Assembly: GCF_001375515.1 (NCBI RefSeq)
Contig: NZ_CTDX01000009.1
Coordinates: 93,317 to 157,316 of the forward strand
Direction of reading: 5' to 3'
DNA from: Bacillus kwashiorkori
GTDB taxonomy: Bacteria; Bacillota; Bacilli; Bacillales; Caldibacillaceae
DNA length: 64,000 nt
Shown: positions 1-8,803 of the stretch, piece after piece
How positions within the stretch are numbered: position 1 is the stretch's first letter
Layout: the number at the start of each line of letters is the position of its first letter
Notes under the pieces: generated by a model
Seen by the model: only the letters and a program-made list of their open reading frames with translations
Database searches by the model: none
Told to the model about the DNA's origin: nothing
Position numbers and translations under genes: made by a program

Positions 1-795
1 ATCTCATTTCCGACTTCTGGGAATGTGTTTATCTATGGCAAATCAAACTCAAGTATGGAAGCAAAAAAACGGATGGGCGTCATGCCTGATTATGATACTT
101 TTTATAGTTCGTTAACCGCACTTGACCATTTAGTATATTTTTCAAAGTTGAACAAAAAGAAAATTAGTAAGCACCAAATGATCAAAACGCTTGAAAGAGT
201 GGGCTTAGGAAAGGATATTAGAAAAAAAGTAAAGAGCTTCTCATTTGGTATGAAGAAAAAGTTAGGCATTGCCCAAGCCATTATCACAAATCCAGATTTG
301 ATTATTTTAGATGAGCCAACTTCTGGCCTAGATGCTGAATCAGTCATTACCATTCAGCATCTTCTTAGAGAGTTAAATGAAGAAGGAAAGACAATTTTTA
401 TGACATCCCATAATTTAGATGAGGTGGAAAAGTTATGTACAAAAGTGGCGATATTAAATAATTCTCGACTAATGAGTATCGGCACATTGGATCAGTTAAA
501 GAAAGAATATCAATCTAATATTATTATTCATATCAAACATTTGCCAATTAAATTAGCGGATGTAATAGATATCAAGGAATATTTACAATCTATTACGAAA
601 TCACTACATTGGAATGAAGAGTCTTTAAATATTGTCATTCAAGATGATTCATTTATTCCTATGATCATAAAAACCCTCGTTCATGCCAATGTTGATATTA
701 TGCGGATGGAAACAATTGAGCCTTCGCTAGAAGACATATTTTTAAGTAAAGGTGGTTCGAAAACAAGTGACTTGGTAAATTGGCAAGAAGCTTAA
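1..795 (+). CDS. ABC transporter ATP-binding protein (5'-truncated by window edge)
   Basis: The reading frame is open from base 1, so the gene starts outside the window. A GTG at 25 is internal and not a real start. The visible part lacks the Walker A motif but has the ABC signature (SFGMKKKLG) followed by Walker B and D-loop (LIILDEPTSGLD) and the H-loop (TSHNLDE). About 130 C-terminal residues follow the ATPase core, as in CcmA/EcsA/YxlF-like exporters. It would energise a membrane permease encoded upstream, so substrate and direction are unknown. A stem-loop follows the stop. The ABC-ATPase assignment is firm; the subfamily is inferred. Confidence 0.85.
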   Translation: MSFPTSGNVFIYGKSNSSMEAKKRMGVMPDYDTFYSSLTALDHLVYFSKLNKKKISKHQMIKTLERVGLGKDIRKKVKSFSFGMKKKLGIAQAIITNPDLIILDEPTSGLDAESVITIQHLLRELNEEGKTIFMTSHNLDEVEKLCTKVAILNNSRLMSIGTLDQLKKEYQSNIIIHIKHLPIKLADVIDIKEYLQSITKSLHWNEESLNIVIQDDSFIPMIIKTLVHANVDIMRMETIEPSLEDIFLSKGGSKTSDLVNWQEA

Positions 796-814
796 TCTTT
801 AAGAATGACAATCA

Positions 815-880
815 TGCTCTCCTCCTATTTTACTACTAACGAGGCTTTTTCCTTTAGAAGCAATAGGGAGGAGCTTTTTT
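815..880 (+). terminator. Imperfect stem-loop after the ABC gene
   Basis: A CT-rich arm (816-831) pairs imperfectly with AATAGGGAGGAGC (862-874), followed by a run of six T. The stem has small bulges and a long loop. It lies 20 bases past the ABC stop codon and well before ung, which fits an intrinsic terminator. Confidence 0.5.
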
Positions 881-1023
881 GTTATGCTCCTTTTTTGCTG
901 GACTGTTAAAATCATTGCTGGAAATTACAACAACTAGCGTAAATGTTTAACAGTCCTTTTCTATGCTTTCAATGGTAAAATAGGGGTAATAACAATTTAT
1001 GAAGAAGTAAAGAAGGTAATAGA

Positions 1024-1695
1024 ATGAAGGAATACTTGCAAAGTGATTGGGCTAATCTGTTAGTTGATGAATTTTCCAAACCATATTTTCGCCAGCTAGA
1101 ACTGTTTTTACAAGATGAATATGAAAAGGAGATCATTTTCCCCCAACGAGAAGATGTTTTTAATGCGTTAAATGATACGTCATTTGAACAAACGAAAGTC
1201 GTTATTCTTGGACAAGACCCGTATCATGGACCGAACCAAGCGCATGGATACAGTTTTTCTGTTCAACCTGGAGTACCTTTTCCTCCTTCTTTGAAAAATA
1301 TTTTTGCAGAACTACAAAATGATTTAAATTGCCCAGTACCTAATACAGGATCTTTAATGAAGTGGGCAAAACAAGGAGTATTATTACTCAATACGGTATT
1401 GACCGTCCGCCAGGGGCAAGCACATTCACATAAAGGAAAAGGGTGGGAAAATTTCACAGATAAAGTGATAGAGCTGCTAAATAAAAAAGAACAACCCGTT
1501 GTATATATATTATGGGGCGGGGCGGCACAAAAGAAAAATGAGCATATTGATACGACAAAACATTATATTATCCAATCACCTCATCCAAGTCCACTGTCCG
1601 CATACCGGGGTTTTTTCGGGAGTAAACCATTTTCCACAACGAATACTATTTTAGAAAAGCATCAATTAAAGGCAATTAATTGGTGTCTCTGTTAA
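1024..1695 (+). CDS. ung: Uracil-DNA glycosylase, family 1
   Basis: Removes uracil from DNA as the first step of base-excision repair. The 223-residue length is typical of family 1. The water-activating motif GQDPYHGP is at residues 63-70 with the catalytic Asp at 65, and the DNA-intercalating [13 protein letters not shown] loop carries the catalytic His at about residue 187. The ATG start is preceded by AAGAAGGTAA at normal spacing. The gene appears monocistronic, between a terminator-like stem-loop and a gene-poor stretch. Confidence 0.97.
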   Translation: MKEYLQSDWANLLVDEFSKPYFRQLELFLQDEYEKEIIFPQREDVFNALNDTSFEQTKVVILGQDPYHGPNQAHGYSFSVQPGVPFPPSLKNIFAELQNDLNCPVPNTGSLMKWAKQGVLLLNTVLTVRQGQAHSHKGKGWENFTDKVIELLNKKEQPVVYILWGGAAQKKNEHIDTTKHYIIQSPHPSPLSAYRGFFGSKPFSTTNTILEKHQLKAINWCLC

Positions 1696-2028
1696 GCAAA
1701 CGTTCATTCAATCAGTTTGTAAACGAAATTTCGTGAAAAAATGGGTAAAATCATAAAGACAGCGAGGTGAATGGAATTAAAGTAAAATATTTGCGAAATA
1801 TAGCTATTTTCCGCCAATTGAACTAGAAATTATGGATGATGTCCATTAAAATATAGATGAAACCTTTTATTCCAATTTACGTAATAAAATAATGATATGA
1901 TAAGGATAGTGTAGAGAAGGAGCAACATTTGGTTAAACGGTATAGGCATATTTAGAGGCGGAAATCCGTTATACCGAAAGTTAGCATTCATAACACAACA
2001 ATTACTCTAACTCACAGGAGTTGGTCTT
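1696..2028. other. Gene-free stretch with a possible coding relic
   Basis: No intact gene. On the plus strand from about 1775 to 1900 one frame reads protein-like sequence (FAKYSYFPPIELEIMDDV) broken by in-frame stops. It may be gene debris, but I cannot assign a family. The last 20 bases hold the ribosome site (CAGGAG) of the next gene. Confidence 0.3.
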
Positions 2029-2670
2029 ATGCAATCTTTTTTTCAATTTATCATCCGTATATTTGCAGCGGGATTTTCTACGGTAGTAGCTTGGCTCATT
2101 AGTTTCTTTGGCTTTGATCAAAGTTTTTTAGCATCTGGGTTTTTCGCAATTGGAACGGGAGCAGCTATTTTCTACTTAATAAAATGGGGATTCCACCGTT
2201 ATTTTTTATCCCAACACGGCATTACCCATCGGGAATATAAATTTATTCGACGAAACTTAAAAGAGGCAAAGCCGAAAATTCGGCGTCTTCAAAAGTCGCT
2301 TGTTAACTTGCGTAGTATTATTAATTTGAATCAAAATCTCGAAATATATCGGGTAGCGAATCGGATTTATACGACAACAAAAAAAGATCCACGACGCTTT
2401 TTTCTCGTCGAACAATTTTATTATAGTCATTTAGATACATTAGTTGAACTTTCGGAAAAACACGCCTTCCTATCATCACAACCGACGAAAACGAGTGAAT
2501 TAAATGAGTCGTTACGAGAAACCCGGTTTATGATTAATAAAATGGCGGATACAGTAAAACAAGATTTGTACAATATGATCGAAGGCGATATTGATGACTT
2601 GCATTTTGAACTGGATGTTGCGAAACAAACGATTAAGCGGAAAAATGATAAAAGTAACTTAATTAAATAG
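2029..2670 (+). CDS. xpaC: XpaC-like membrane protein (5-bromo-4-chloroindolyl phosphate hydrolysis family)
   Basis: 213 residues; B. subtilis XpaC is similar in length. Two hydrophobic segments lie near the N-terminus (about residues 5-27 and 33-50), followed by a basic, helical cytoplasmic domain of about 150 residues with KPKIRRLQKSL and repeated Arg/Lys-rich helices. The family name comes from an old hydrolysis phenotype; the biochemical role is unclear. It is followed 155 bases later by a TelA/YaaN protein, and the xpaC-yaaN pair is conserved in Bacillus. That pairing is the strongest support for the call. Confidence 0.8.
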   Translation: MQSFFQFIIRIFAAGFSTVVAWLISFFGFDQSFLASGFFAIGTGAAIFYLIKWGFHRYFLSQHGITHREYKFIRRNLKEAKPKIRRLQKSLVNLRSIINLNQNLEIYRVANRIYTTTKKDPRRFFLVEQFYYSHLDTLVELSEKHAFLSSQPTKTSELNESLRETRFMINKMADTVKQDLYNMIEGDIDDLHFELDVAKQTIKRKNDKSNLIK

Positions 2671-2824
2671 TGTGTTCAACAAACAAGTGATGACACAAGA
2701 TTGTTTATATGGAGTGTTATTGTTACAATTTTTCGTACGAAATATGTCGTAGTATTCAATGCAAAAATGGTGGCCTTGCATTAATCATTTACTTCTATTT
2801 GTGGAAGTTAGGAGGAAGGAATAA

Positions 2825-4015
2825 ATGAGTGAACAAACGAATCGTAAGCTTGATGAGATACAATTAGATGACTTGTTAGCAAATCCATTTGCAGAACAGG
2901 AATTGATTACAGGTGAAGATGAACAAAACCCGGTATATGAAATGAAGAAGCAGGAAGAAGTTAAACCGAAGAAACTGGTGGAAGTTTTACCAGAAGAAGA
3001 AAAACAAAGGGTCTTCCAATTAGCAGAGCAAATTGACCCGACTAACCATCAAGCATTATTGCTATACGGAACGCAGGCTCAGTCGAAGTTATTAAACTTT
3101 TCTCATACGATGCTTGATCATGTTCAGAAAAAAGATGTCGGTGAAATTGGGGACATTTTAGCCGATTTAATGAAAAAGTTAGAACAAGTCAATCCAGAAG
3201 ATTTACAGCCTGATAAACGCGGATTTTTATCAAGGATGTTTGGAAAAATCTCCAACTCAGTTAATGAGATTTTATCTAAGTATCAAAAGACGGGCGCGCA
3301 AATAGATCGTATTAGTGTAAAGTTGGAACATAGTAAAAAGGCGCTAATGGCTGATAATGCACTTTTAGAGAAATTATATGAAACGAATAAACAATACTTC
3401 CAAGCTCTTAATATTTATATTGCAGCTGGTGAAGTGAAGCTGGAAGAATTGGAAACGAAAGTAATTCCTGACTTAAGAAAAAGGGCGGAATTAAGTGGCA
3501 ATCAAATGGATGTACAAGAAGTCAATGACATGATTCAGTTTGCAGAGCGGCTAGAAAAACGACTACACGATTTAAAATTAAGCAGACAGATTACGATTCA
3601 AAGTGCACCACAAATTAGGATAATCCAAAATACGAACCAAGCACTAGCAGAAAAAATACAATCTTCAATCATGACGGCAATTCCGCTTTGGAAAAATCAA
3701 ATTGCCATTGCGTTAACATTACTTCGTCAACGTAGTGCCGTTGAAGCTCAAAAACAAGTGTCCAAAACGACAAATGAGTTGCTGCTGAAAAACTCAGAAA
3801 TGTTAAAGACTAACTCGATTGATGTCGCTCGAGAGAATGAGCGGGGACTCGTAGACATTGAAACGTTAAAGAAAACGCAAGAAAACTTAATTTCAACACT
3901 AGAAGAAACTTTACGAATCCAAGCAGAAGGCCGAGCCAAACGCCAACAAGCGGAACAAGACTTAATCGTCATGGAAACCGAACTAAAAAACAAACTACTC
4001 GAACTAAAAAAATAG
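2825..4015 (+). CDS. TelA/YaaN family toxic-anion-resistance protein
   Basis: 396 residues, charged, almost wholly helical with predicted coiled coils and no membrane segment. This matches the TelA (tellurite resistance) family, of which B. subtilis YaaN (about 386 residues) is a member. Recognisable parts are the N-terminal Glu/Lys-rich linker, the conserved core around residues 130-290 ([39 protein letters not shown]) and a long C-terminal coiled coil. The ribosome site GTTAGGAGGAAGG precedes the ATG. It probably forms a two-gene unit with xpaC. The stop codon is followed within about 10 bases by a perfect palindrome that may end transcription. Confidence 0.85.
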   Translation: MSEQTNRKLDEIQLDDLLANPFAEQELITGEDEQNPVYEMKKQEEVKPKKLVEVLPEEEKQRVFQLAEQIDPTNHQALLLYGTQAQSKLLNFSHTMLDHVQKKDVGEIGDILADLMKKLEQVNPEDLQPDKRGFLSRMFGKISNSVNEILSKYQKTGAQIDRISVKLEHSKKALMADNALLEKLYETNKQYFQALNIYIAAGEVKLEELETKVIPDLRKRAELSGNQMDVQEVNDMIQFAERLEKRLHDLKLSRQITIQSAPQIRIIQNTNQALAEKIQSSIMTAIPLWKNQIAIALTLLRQRSAVEAQKQVSKTTNELLLKNSEMLKTNSIDVARENERGLVDIETLKKTQENLISTLEETLRIQAEGRAKRQQAEQDLIVMETELKNKLLELKK

Positions 4016-4024
4016 CACTAACGG

Positions 4025-4067
4025 GGGGACTGTCCCCAACAATTCAGAATTGTTGGGGACAGTCCCC
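4025..4067. repeat. Perfect 21-bp-arm palindrome, GGGGACTGTCCCC family (copy A1)
   Basis: Two perfectly complementary 21-base arms (4025-4045 and 4047-4067) flank a single base. Each arm contains the smaller palindrome GGGGAC-N-GTCCCC. Related elements occur at 13685, 28405, 31770 and 53281, always just after a gene. The position, 10 bases past the telA-like stop, suggests a transcription-ending or mRNA-stabilising role. REP-like repeats with this core are common in Bacillaceae genomes. Confidence 0.85.
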
Positions 4068-4083
4068 AAAGCGCAAAAAAATC

Positions 4084-4198
4084 GGGCTGTCCAAGAGATG
4101 TTCCATCCATAATTTCCTATTATTTCTGTCAGTATGATTACATACTCAATAATTAGTGAAATTTTGGATGAAACGCCTTCCTTTACTTGTGACAGCCC
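4084..4198. repeat. MITE-like 115-bp inverted-repeat element
   Basis: Ends are GGGCTGTC (4084-4091) and GACAGCCC (4191-4198), perfect inverted repeats. An inner pair, CATCCATAATTT and AAATTTTGGATG, matches at 11 of 12 positions. There is no coding content. GGGCTGTC ends resemble termini of some Bacillus insertion sequences, so this may be a non-autonomous derivative. I see no clear target duplication. Confidence 0.45.
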
Positions 4199-4310
4199 TT
4201 CTAATGAGAGGGTAAAACTATTTATCAAAATATAACTAGTAAGCAATAATAGAAAAAACTAACTACGATTTTCCTCTTAGCAAAATGAAAGAATGTACAG
4301 ATCCTATCAA

Positions 4311-5318
4311 CTATTTTAAAATAACTTCCTTCATCTTAACTAACTTATCTACATCATCGAATTGGTAAGTGGCAACTTTTGCTCGCTCCCCTAATCGACC
4401 ATACATTATTTCAATCGTATTATTAACAAATTTTATATAAAAATTGCTCGGAACTTGCAGATTTTCTTCACCTAGTATTTGTTCGGCAATATTTTCCGTT
4501 ATGTCGAAACGAGTTCCATCCCATCTCAACATATGTAATTCTTTCGGATTGCCGTTAGTATCTTCCTCTTGCATCACAATTTCCATTGCTCCATCAATAT
4601 CGACATCTATTGTAGTTGGATACCCATAATTATGGGTCCACATCAATTGATCAAAATAACTATTATAGATTAAATAATGGTAGCCAGATTCTCTAGAACC
4701 AATGGAACCTAATATATTTAAATAGTAGTTGCTTGCTTCGTATTTTTCTTCAATGATAGATGTTTTAATTTGTTGGGAATTTTCCACCGACTCAACAGTT
4801 CCTAAAGGAATCAAATCGTCTCTAAAATTAATATAGCCAACAATACTATCAATATTTTTTGCTTTATATAACTCCACCATTATGTTTTCATTATTTATTT
4901 CACCAAAATCAATCGTTTGTTGTAATTCACCTTTGTTTTTTTCTTTAGTAAAAGGATTCCATTCCCTATCATTTAGTTGGTAATAAGTCCACTGCTGTTG
5001 AAAATTTAATTCCACTTCATCGGGGAAAATGGCTAAATAATTTTTATTATTCATTGCAGCTGTAATAGAGTTGGGATTTTCTTGTATAGATGCTATATGT
5101 TTCGTTTTCTCTAAAACAATCAATACTAATACTGCCGTTATGGAAAGTAGCAATACCGTTGCAATAGAAACGAAAAATTGTGGTTGATAGTAATACTTTT
5201 TTTGCTTAGAAATTCGTAACATTAATTGTCTGTACGTTTTTTCCTTTTGCGTACTTGCTCGTTCCACTTCATTTAATTCTCGAAAAAGCGAATCAAACTT
5301 TTGTGAATCGTTCATCAT
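4311..5318 (-). CDS. Membrane protein, probable anti-sigma factor of the adjacent ECF sigma factor
   Basis: 335 residues with one transmembrane helix at about residues 47-68 (VSIATVLLLSITAVLVLIVL), about 45 cytoplasmic N-terminal residues and a 265-residue extracytoplasmic domain I do not recognise. Topology and position (second gene, overlapping the sigma gene by 26 bases) match ECF anti-sigma factors, in which the short N-terminal part sequesters the sigma factor and the outer part senses. GAGGTGG lies upstream of tandem ATG codons at 5318/5315. The outer domain is Asp/Asn/Glu-rich and might bind a ligand or ions. No zinc-binding HxxxCxxC motif is present, so it is not a ZAS-type anti-sigma factor. 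Confidence 0.65.
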   Translation of the reverse strand: MMNDSQKFDSLFRELNEVERASTQKEKTYRQLMLRISKQKKYYYQPQFFVSIATVLLLSITAVLVLIVLEKTKHIASIQENPNSITAAMNNKNYLAIFPDEVELNFQQQWTYYQLNDREWNPFTKEKNKGELQQTIDFGEINNENIMVELYKAKNIDSIVGYINFRDDLIPLGTVESVENSQQIKTSIIEEKYEASNYYLNILGSIGSRESGYHYLIYNSYFDQLMWTHNYGYPTTIDVDIDGAMEIVMQEEDTNGNPKELHMLRWDGTRFDITENIAEQILGEENLQVPSNFYIKFVNNTIEIMYGRLGERAKVATYQFDDVDKLVKMKEVILK

Positions 5319-5832
5319 TCACTTCACCACCTCGTCTATCCCAAACTTTTTTCAATGCATCCATTGCCCTCTTTGTCGCATTTTTTACTTTTACCTCATT
5401 CCACCCTAGTATTTCAGCCGTTTCCACTATGGAGAATTCCTTAATTTTTCGTAAAATCAAGACATCTTTATACTCAATCTTTAACGAGTGGATTGCTTCA
5501 TATAATTGTTTTACTTCTTCTCCTTTGACTAATATTTCTTGTGGTGTTTCATAGTTTGCTAGTTCTATTTTTTCCTTTGTAAATAATTGAGAAAGCTTCT
5601 TTCGGCGAAAATAGTCATAAGTTAAATTTCGACCGATTTGAATAAGCCAAGTATCTGGTTTTGAGTTCCATTGAAACTCATCCCATTTTTTGTATGCTTT
5701 ATAAAAAGTTTCTTGTGTTAAATCTTCAGCTGTTTCTTTGTTCCGAACTAATAAAAAAATATAACTATACACTTTATCGCTATATTGCTCATATATGTCT
5801 GCAAAGCTAAGTTGCCTAAGCAATTGCTCCAT
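5293..5832 (-). CDS. ECF (group 4) sigma-70 family sigma factor
   Basis: 179 residues. Region 2 (about 20-85) has DKVYSYIFLLVRNKETAEDLTQ and the DNA-melting face YDYFRR; region 4 (about 115-165) has DVLILRKIKEFSIVETAEIL, a helix-turn-helix. There is no region 1 or 3, as expected for ECF factors. The purine run AAAAGGGG directly abuts the ATG, an unusually short spacing, so the start may be slightly different. The anti-sigma gene overlaps its 3' end, implying translational coupling. I could not identify a convincing AAC/CGT-type autoregulatory promoter. Confidence 0.9.
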   Translation of the reverse strand: MEQLLRQLSFADIYEQYSDKVYSYIFLLVRNKETAEDLTQETFYKAYKKWDEFQWNSKPDTWLIQIGRNLTYDYFRRKKLSQLFTKEKIELANYETPQEILVKGEEVKQLYEAIHSLKIEYKDVLILRKIKEFSIVETAEILGWNEVKVKNATKRAMDALKKVWDRRGGEVNDERFTKV

Positions 5833-6009
5833 CCCCTTTTATCATCCCGTAAAAAAATCCCTAGTATTCTATCTTTATTAATTAGACGTTTATCTATTAA
5901 AAAGGAATCAGTTAAATTAGTTGGTTACATATATTTTATCAAAAAAACGGAAACTCCCTATCGTATTGGCTTATCATTTTCTCGTGTAAATCGGATAAGC
6001 GATCGCACA

Positions 6010-6185
6010 AGCAGTGTTCAGCTCATTTACATATGTGTTTATGAAGTACTTAGACGCTCTTATGCACGTTGGCAGTATAATAAATATCTTGAACGTGGAA
6101 TGATTGCAAAGATGCTCGTTTATTTGTGGCTGAACAATTAGGGCATGGGAGAGATGACGCGACACGAATTTATCTTGGTTATTAA
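6010..6185 (+). pseudogene. Relic of a tyrosine recombinase/integrase C-terminus
   Basis: Two adjacent frames, joined by a frameshift near 6108, read like the catalytic end of a phage-type integrase. The first has LRRSYARWQYNKYLERG, where Arg fits the catalytic H-x-x-R position (here the His is lost). The second has FVAEQLGHGRDDATRIYLGY then stop, containing the LGH box and the Tyr nucleophile. The N-terminal two thirds are absent. It indicates a former integrative element or phage at this site. No attachment sites are visible. Confidence 0.6.
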
Positions 6186-6398
6186 CTGGGGATTTTACCT
6201 ATTTTAACAGAAAAGTAGTCCTTTAGTATGAATTTCAATTTTTAAAAAGGAAATTCGTTATAGCTTAGCTAATGTTTAATTATTACCAATATTACAAATT
6301 AATTAATCGAGGTGAATGCTAATTCTTTGGCTAAAGTTTTTGGAATCCGAATAATTGAAATAGCATATGATCCCTTTATCTAATATTTAATTATAAAA

Positions 6399-6499
6399 AA
6401 GAAGGGTCGTTCATCCACAAGAACAAGAAATGCGGTAGCTAACTTGTCGTTTATTACGTACATTTACAGCAATTCATGTGGATATTTAAAACCCTTCTT
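6399..6499. repeat. Long imperfect hairpin in the gene-free stretch 6186-6637
   Basis: The outer arms AAGAAGGGT (6399-6407) and ACCCTTCTT (6491-6499) and the inner arms ATCCACA (6413-6419) and TGTGGAT (6477-6483) nest in register. It could be a non-autonomous element or a structured terminator of the minus-strand S9 gene. The rest of 6186-6637 shows nothing I can interpret. Confidence 0.35.
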
Positions 6500-6637
6500 C
6501 TTATAGCTTTTCTAAAGTTTTTTAAAAATGCCTATACTTCACGTTGTTCTTCTAAATTGCAAAACAACCTTCCTCCGTATTGCTTTCTTATGGAAATAAG
6601 TCAACGAACCTCCTGCTGACAAATCATGACAATAAGG

Positions 6638-8428
6638 TTAATTTATAAACTGCCGGAAGAATTCGCTAATTTTCCGATATACTTTTATTTCATTTTCTTT
6701 TTTTGAAAAACCGTGACCTTCATCTTCCAAGACTAAATATTCTACATCCCGGCCTTTTGAGCGTAACGCTTCCACAATTTGATCTGATTCTGCTTTTACG
6801 ACACGCGGATCATTTGCCCCTTGGATGACGAGCATTGGCTTTGTCATTCCATCTAAATAAGTGATTGGCGAATCTTCTGTCATTTTTTCTTTATCTTTTA
6901 CCGGATCACCAACCCATTGTTCCATATACGGTTTCCAAAAATCAGGTACAGACTCCACGAAGGAGAATAAATTACTTACGCCGAAAATGTCTACCACTGC
7001 TTTAAAGTAATTAGCATGACGACCATGTAGTAAAAGTGCCATATATCCGCCGTAACTTCCACCCATTAATAAAATTTTATCGCGTTCGGCATAACCGTTT
7101 TCAATAAGATAGTCTAATCCTGCGATATTATCTAGACGCGGACCGTGGCCCCAGTCACCTTCCACCATTTTCATAAACTTCAATCCATAATTGGAAGAAC
7201 CACGGAAGTTTGGTGCGAAAATGGAGTAACCTTCGTTTAACGGTAATTGGAACATTGCCCGAAACCATTTTCTTTCTAATGATTGCGGACCACCGTGTGG
7301 CCATAAAATCACATGCCCGTTATCGTTTTCTGGTTTTGCTTTGAAAAATAATGCTTCTATTTCTAGTCCGTCGAAGGAAGTATATTTAAGCACTTCTGGT
7401 TCCACTAAATGATTTTCTGGCACACCAGGTACTTGATAATTTGTCATTGCTTCCCAAGAGGTTCCCCCGTCTTCCGAACGATAAATATTATACGGTCTCG
7501 TCGCACTTCGACCTAATGCATATACATTTCCACTCTCAGCAATTACTAATTTCTCCACAACACTTGTTGGCAACGGTAATTTAGTAAGTTTATTATCTAT
7601 TAAACTCCATTTATATAGGCGGTCTTCCACTCCATAACTGCCAATTAAGTATAGCGCATTTTCTTTTTTGCTATATTTCAACGTGGCCAAATCTTCCTGT
7701 TCCACTTGTAAAACTTTCGTGAATTCTCGGGTTGTTAAATCAAATTTAGCTAAGTAGCCTAAATCAGTTTCATAATTAGTTAACAGATAAACCTCTGTCT
7801 CGGAAGTATAAACGATATCATGAATAAGAAATGGTTCCTTCGATTCTGGTGTAATGGAAAACTCCTCTTCTCCAACTTTGGCAAATAATTGATTATGGGT
7901 ATTTCCATATTGTTTAATAAAAATGTACGATTTTTCTTCTGGACTAACTGCACCAATAAAAGTTGGTGCTTCTTTACCTTCCAAAATAAGCTCTTCTTCA
8001 CCAGTTTCCAAATGATACAAATAACTATTCAAATATACCGAATTTCCTTTTGTGCTCGTATAATATAGTCGCTTTCCATCATCAGAAAGGCTAGCGAAGA
8101 AATGCCTTTCCTTTTCACTAGTCCTTAACGGAACGAGACCGCCGCCATGTGGTGCTACCGCATAAAGTTGGGTATTTTCATCACCATCATTGTCAAAGCC
8201 GGCAATTAGAAATTCACCATTTTTTGCATAATGGAGACTTTGAGACGTTTGGTTTTTAAAAGTAAGTTGGTACGGAAAATGGTTCGGTAAATCCATTGCC
8301 CATAAATTATAATGCCCGCCAATATTTGTGCTAAAGACAAGTTGTTTTTCCTCTGGACTTACTACAAAATCTGTAACTAAAAACGTTTGAAAAAACTGTT
8401 CAACATCTGGTTTTGGAAATTCAATCAC
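6638..8428 (-). CDS. S9 family peptidase (prolyl oligopeptidase/acylaminoacyl-peptidase type)
   Basis: 596 residues. An N-terminal beta-propeller-like half (about 1-330, WD/TolB-like repeats) is followed by an alpha/beta-hydrolase domain. The catalytic triad is visible: Ser458 in GGSYGGY, Asp540 in QGANDPR, His572 in DEGHGF. The family cleaves short peptides or acylated N-termini in the cytoplasm; there is no signal peptide. The start is GTG with AAAGGAAG about 10 bases upstream; an ATG between them is out of frame. It is transcribed alone, facing away from the regulator gene region. Confidence 0.93.
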   Translation of the reverse strand: MIEFPKPDVEQFFQTFLVTDFVVSPEEKQLVFSTNIGGHYNLWAMDLPNHFPYQLTFKNQTSQSLHYAKNGEFLIAGFDNDGDENTQLYAVAPHGGGLVPLRTSEKERHFFASLSDDGKRLYYTSTKGNSVYLNSYLYHLETGEEELILEGKEAPTFIGAVSPEEKSYIFIKQYGNTHNQLFAKVGEEEFSITPESKEPFLIHDIVYTSETEVYLLTNYETDLGYLAKFDLTTREFTKVLQVEQEDLATLKYSKKENALYLIGSYGVEDRLYKWSLIDNKLTKLPLPTSVVEKLVIAESGNVYALGRSATRPYNIYRSEDGGTSWEAMTNYQVPGVPENHLVEPEVLKYTSFDGLEIEALFFKAKPENDNGHVILWPHGGPQSLERKWFRAMFQLPLNEGYSIFAPNFRGSSNYGLKFMKMVEGDWGHGPRLDNIAGLDYLIENGYAERDKILLMGGSYGGYMALLLHGRHANYFKAVVDIFGVSNLFSFVESVPDFWKPYMEQWVGDPVKDKEKMTEDSPITYLDGMTKPMLVIQGANDPRVVKAESDQIVEALRSKGRDVEYLVLEDEGHGFSKKENEIKVYRKISEFFRQFIN

Positions 8429-8477
8429 TTCATTAACACTTCCTTTAATATATTTTTATTTTTTTAAGGCCACTCTG

Positions 8478-8503
8478 AAAATAGCTGTATTTTCAGGGTA
8501 GCT
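8478..8503 (-). repeat. Partial copy (B3) of dispersed repeat B
   Basis: The minus strand matches the first 26 bases of the repeat at 29445 exactly, from AGCTACCCTG to CTATTTT. Here the sequence forms a short hairpin (CTGAAAAT/ATTTTCAG) followed by a T run on the plus strand. It lies about 50 bases upstream of the S9 peptidase start. Confidence 0.6.
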
Positions 8504-8671
8504 TTTTTAAAAAACATTATCCTGAAAAAAAACTCTTACATCCTACTATAAAGATTTAATAGTTTAATAACTTCTACTTTTCTATACTATAAGAAACGGC
8601 CAATTGTGTTATCCATCGGAAGTCGGATTTTAGCTCCTATAGAAGGCGGGTAAGCTTTCCCCCTTGATTGG

Positions 8672-8782
8672 CTAAAAATCTCCACCATAGTCTTTCATAA
8701 AATCAAGCACCGATAACACTTCAGTCACATCACGAACATAAAATGGTGATCACTTTCAAACGGTCCATTGCACAATCTTCAT
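8672..8782 (-). pseudogene. Relic of an alpha/beta-hydrolase C-terminus
   Basis: Minus-strand frames read KIVQWTV, then after a shift FESDHH, then after another shift YVRDVTEVLSVLDFMKDYGG and a stop. DHHFYVRDVTEV resembles the end of alpha/beta hydrolases, where the His is catalytic. It starts 22 bases after the regulator stop codon with a purine-rich site before its ATG, so it may once have been co-transcribed with the regulator. Two frameshifts make a functional product unlikely. The rest of 8504-8671 shows nothing. Confidence 0.35.
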
Positions 8783-8803
8783 TCTTTCCCAATTAAAATG
8801 TGA

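Noticed and set aside
5785..6141. 118-codon plus-strand frame
   Set aside because: It begins inside the sigma gene on the opposite strand. Only its last third is meaningful, as part of the integrase relic.
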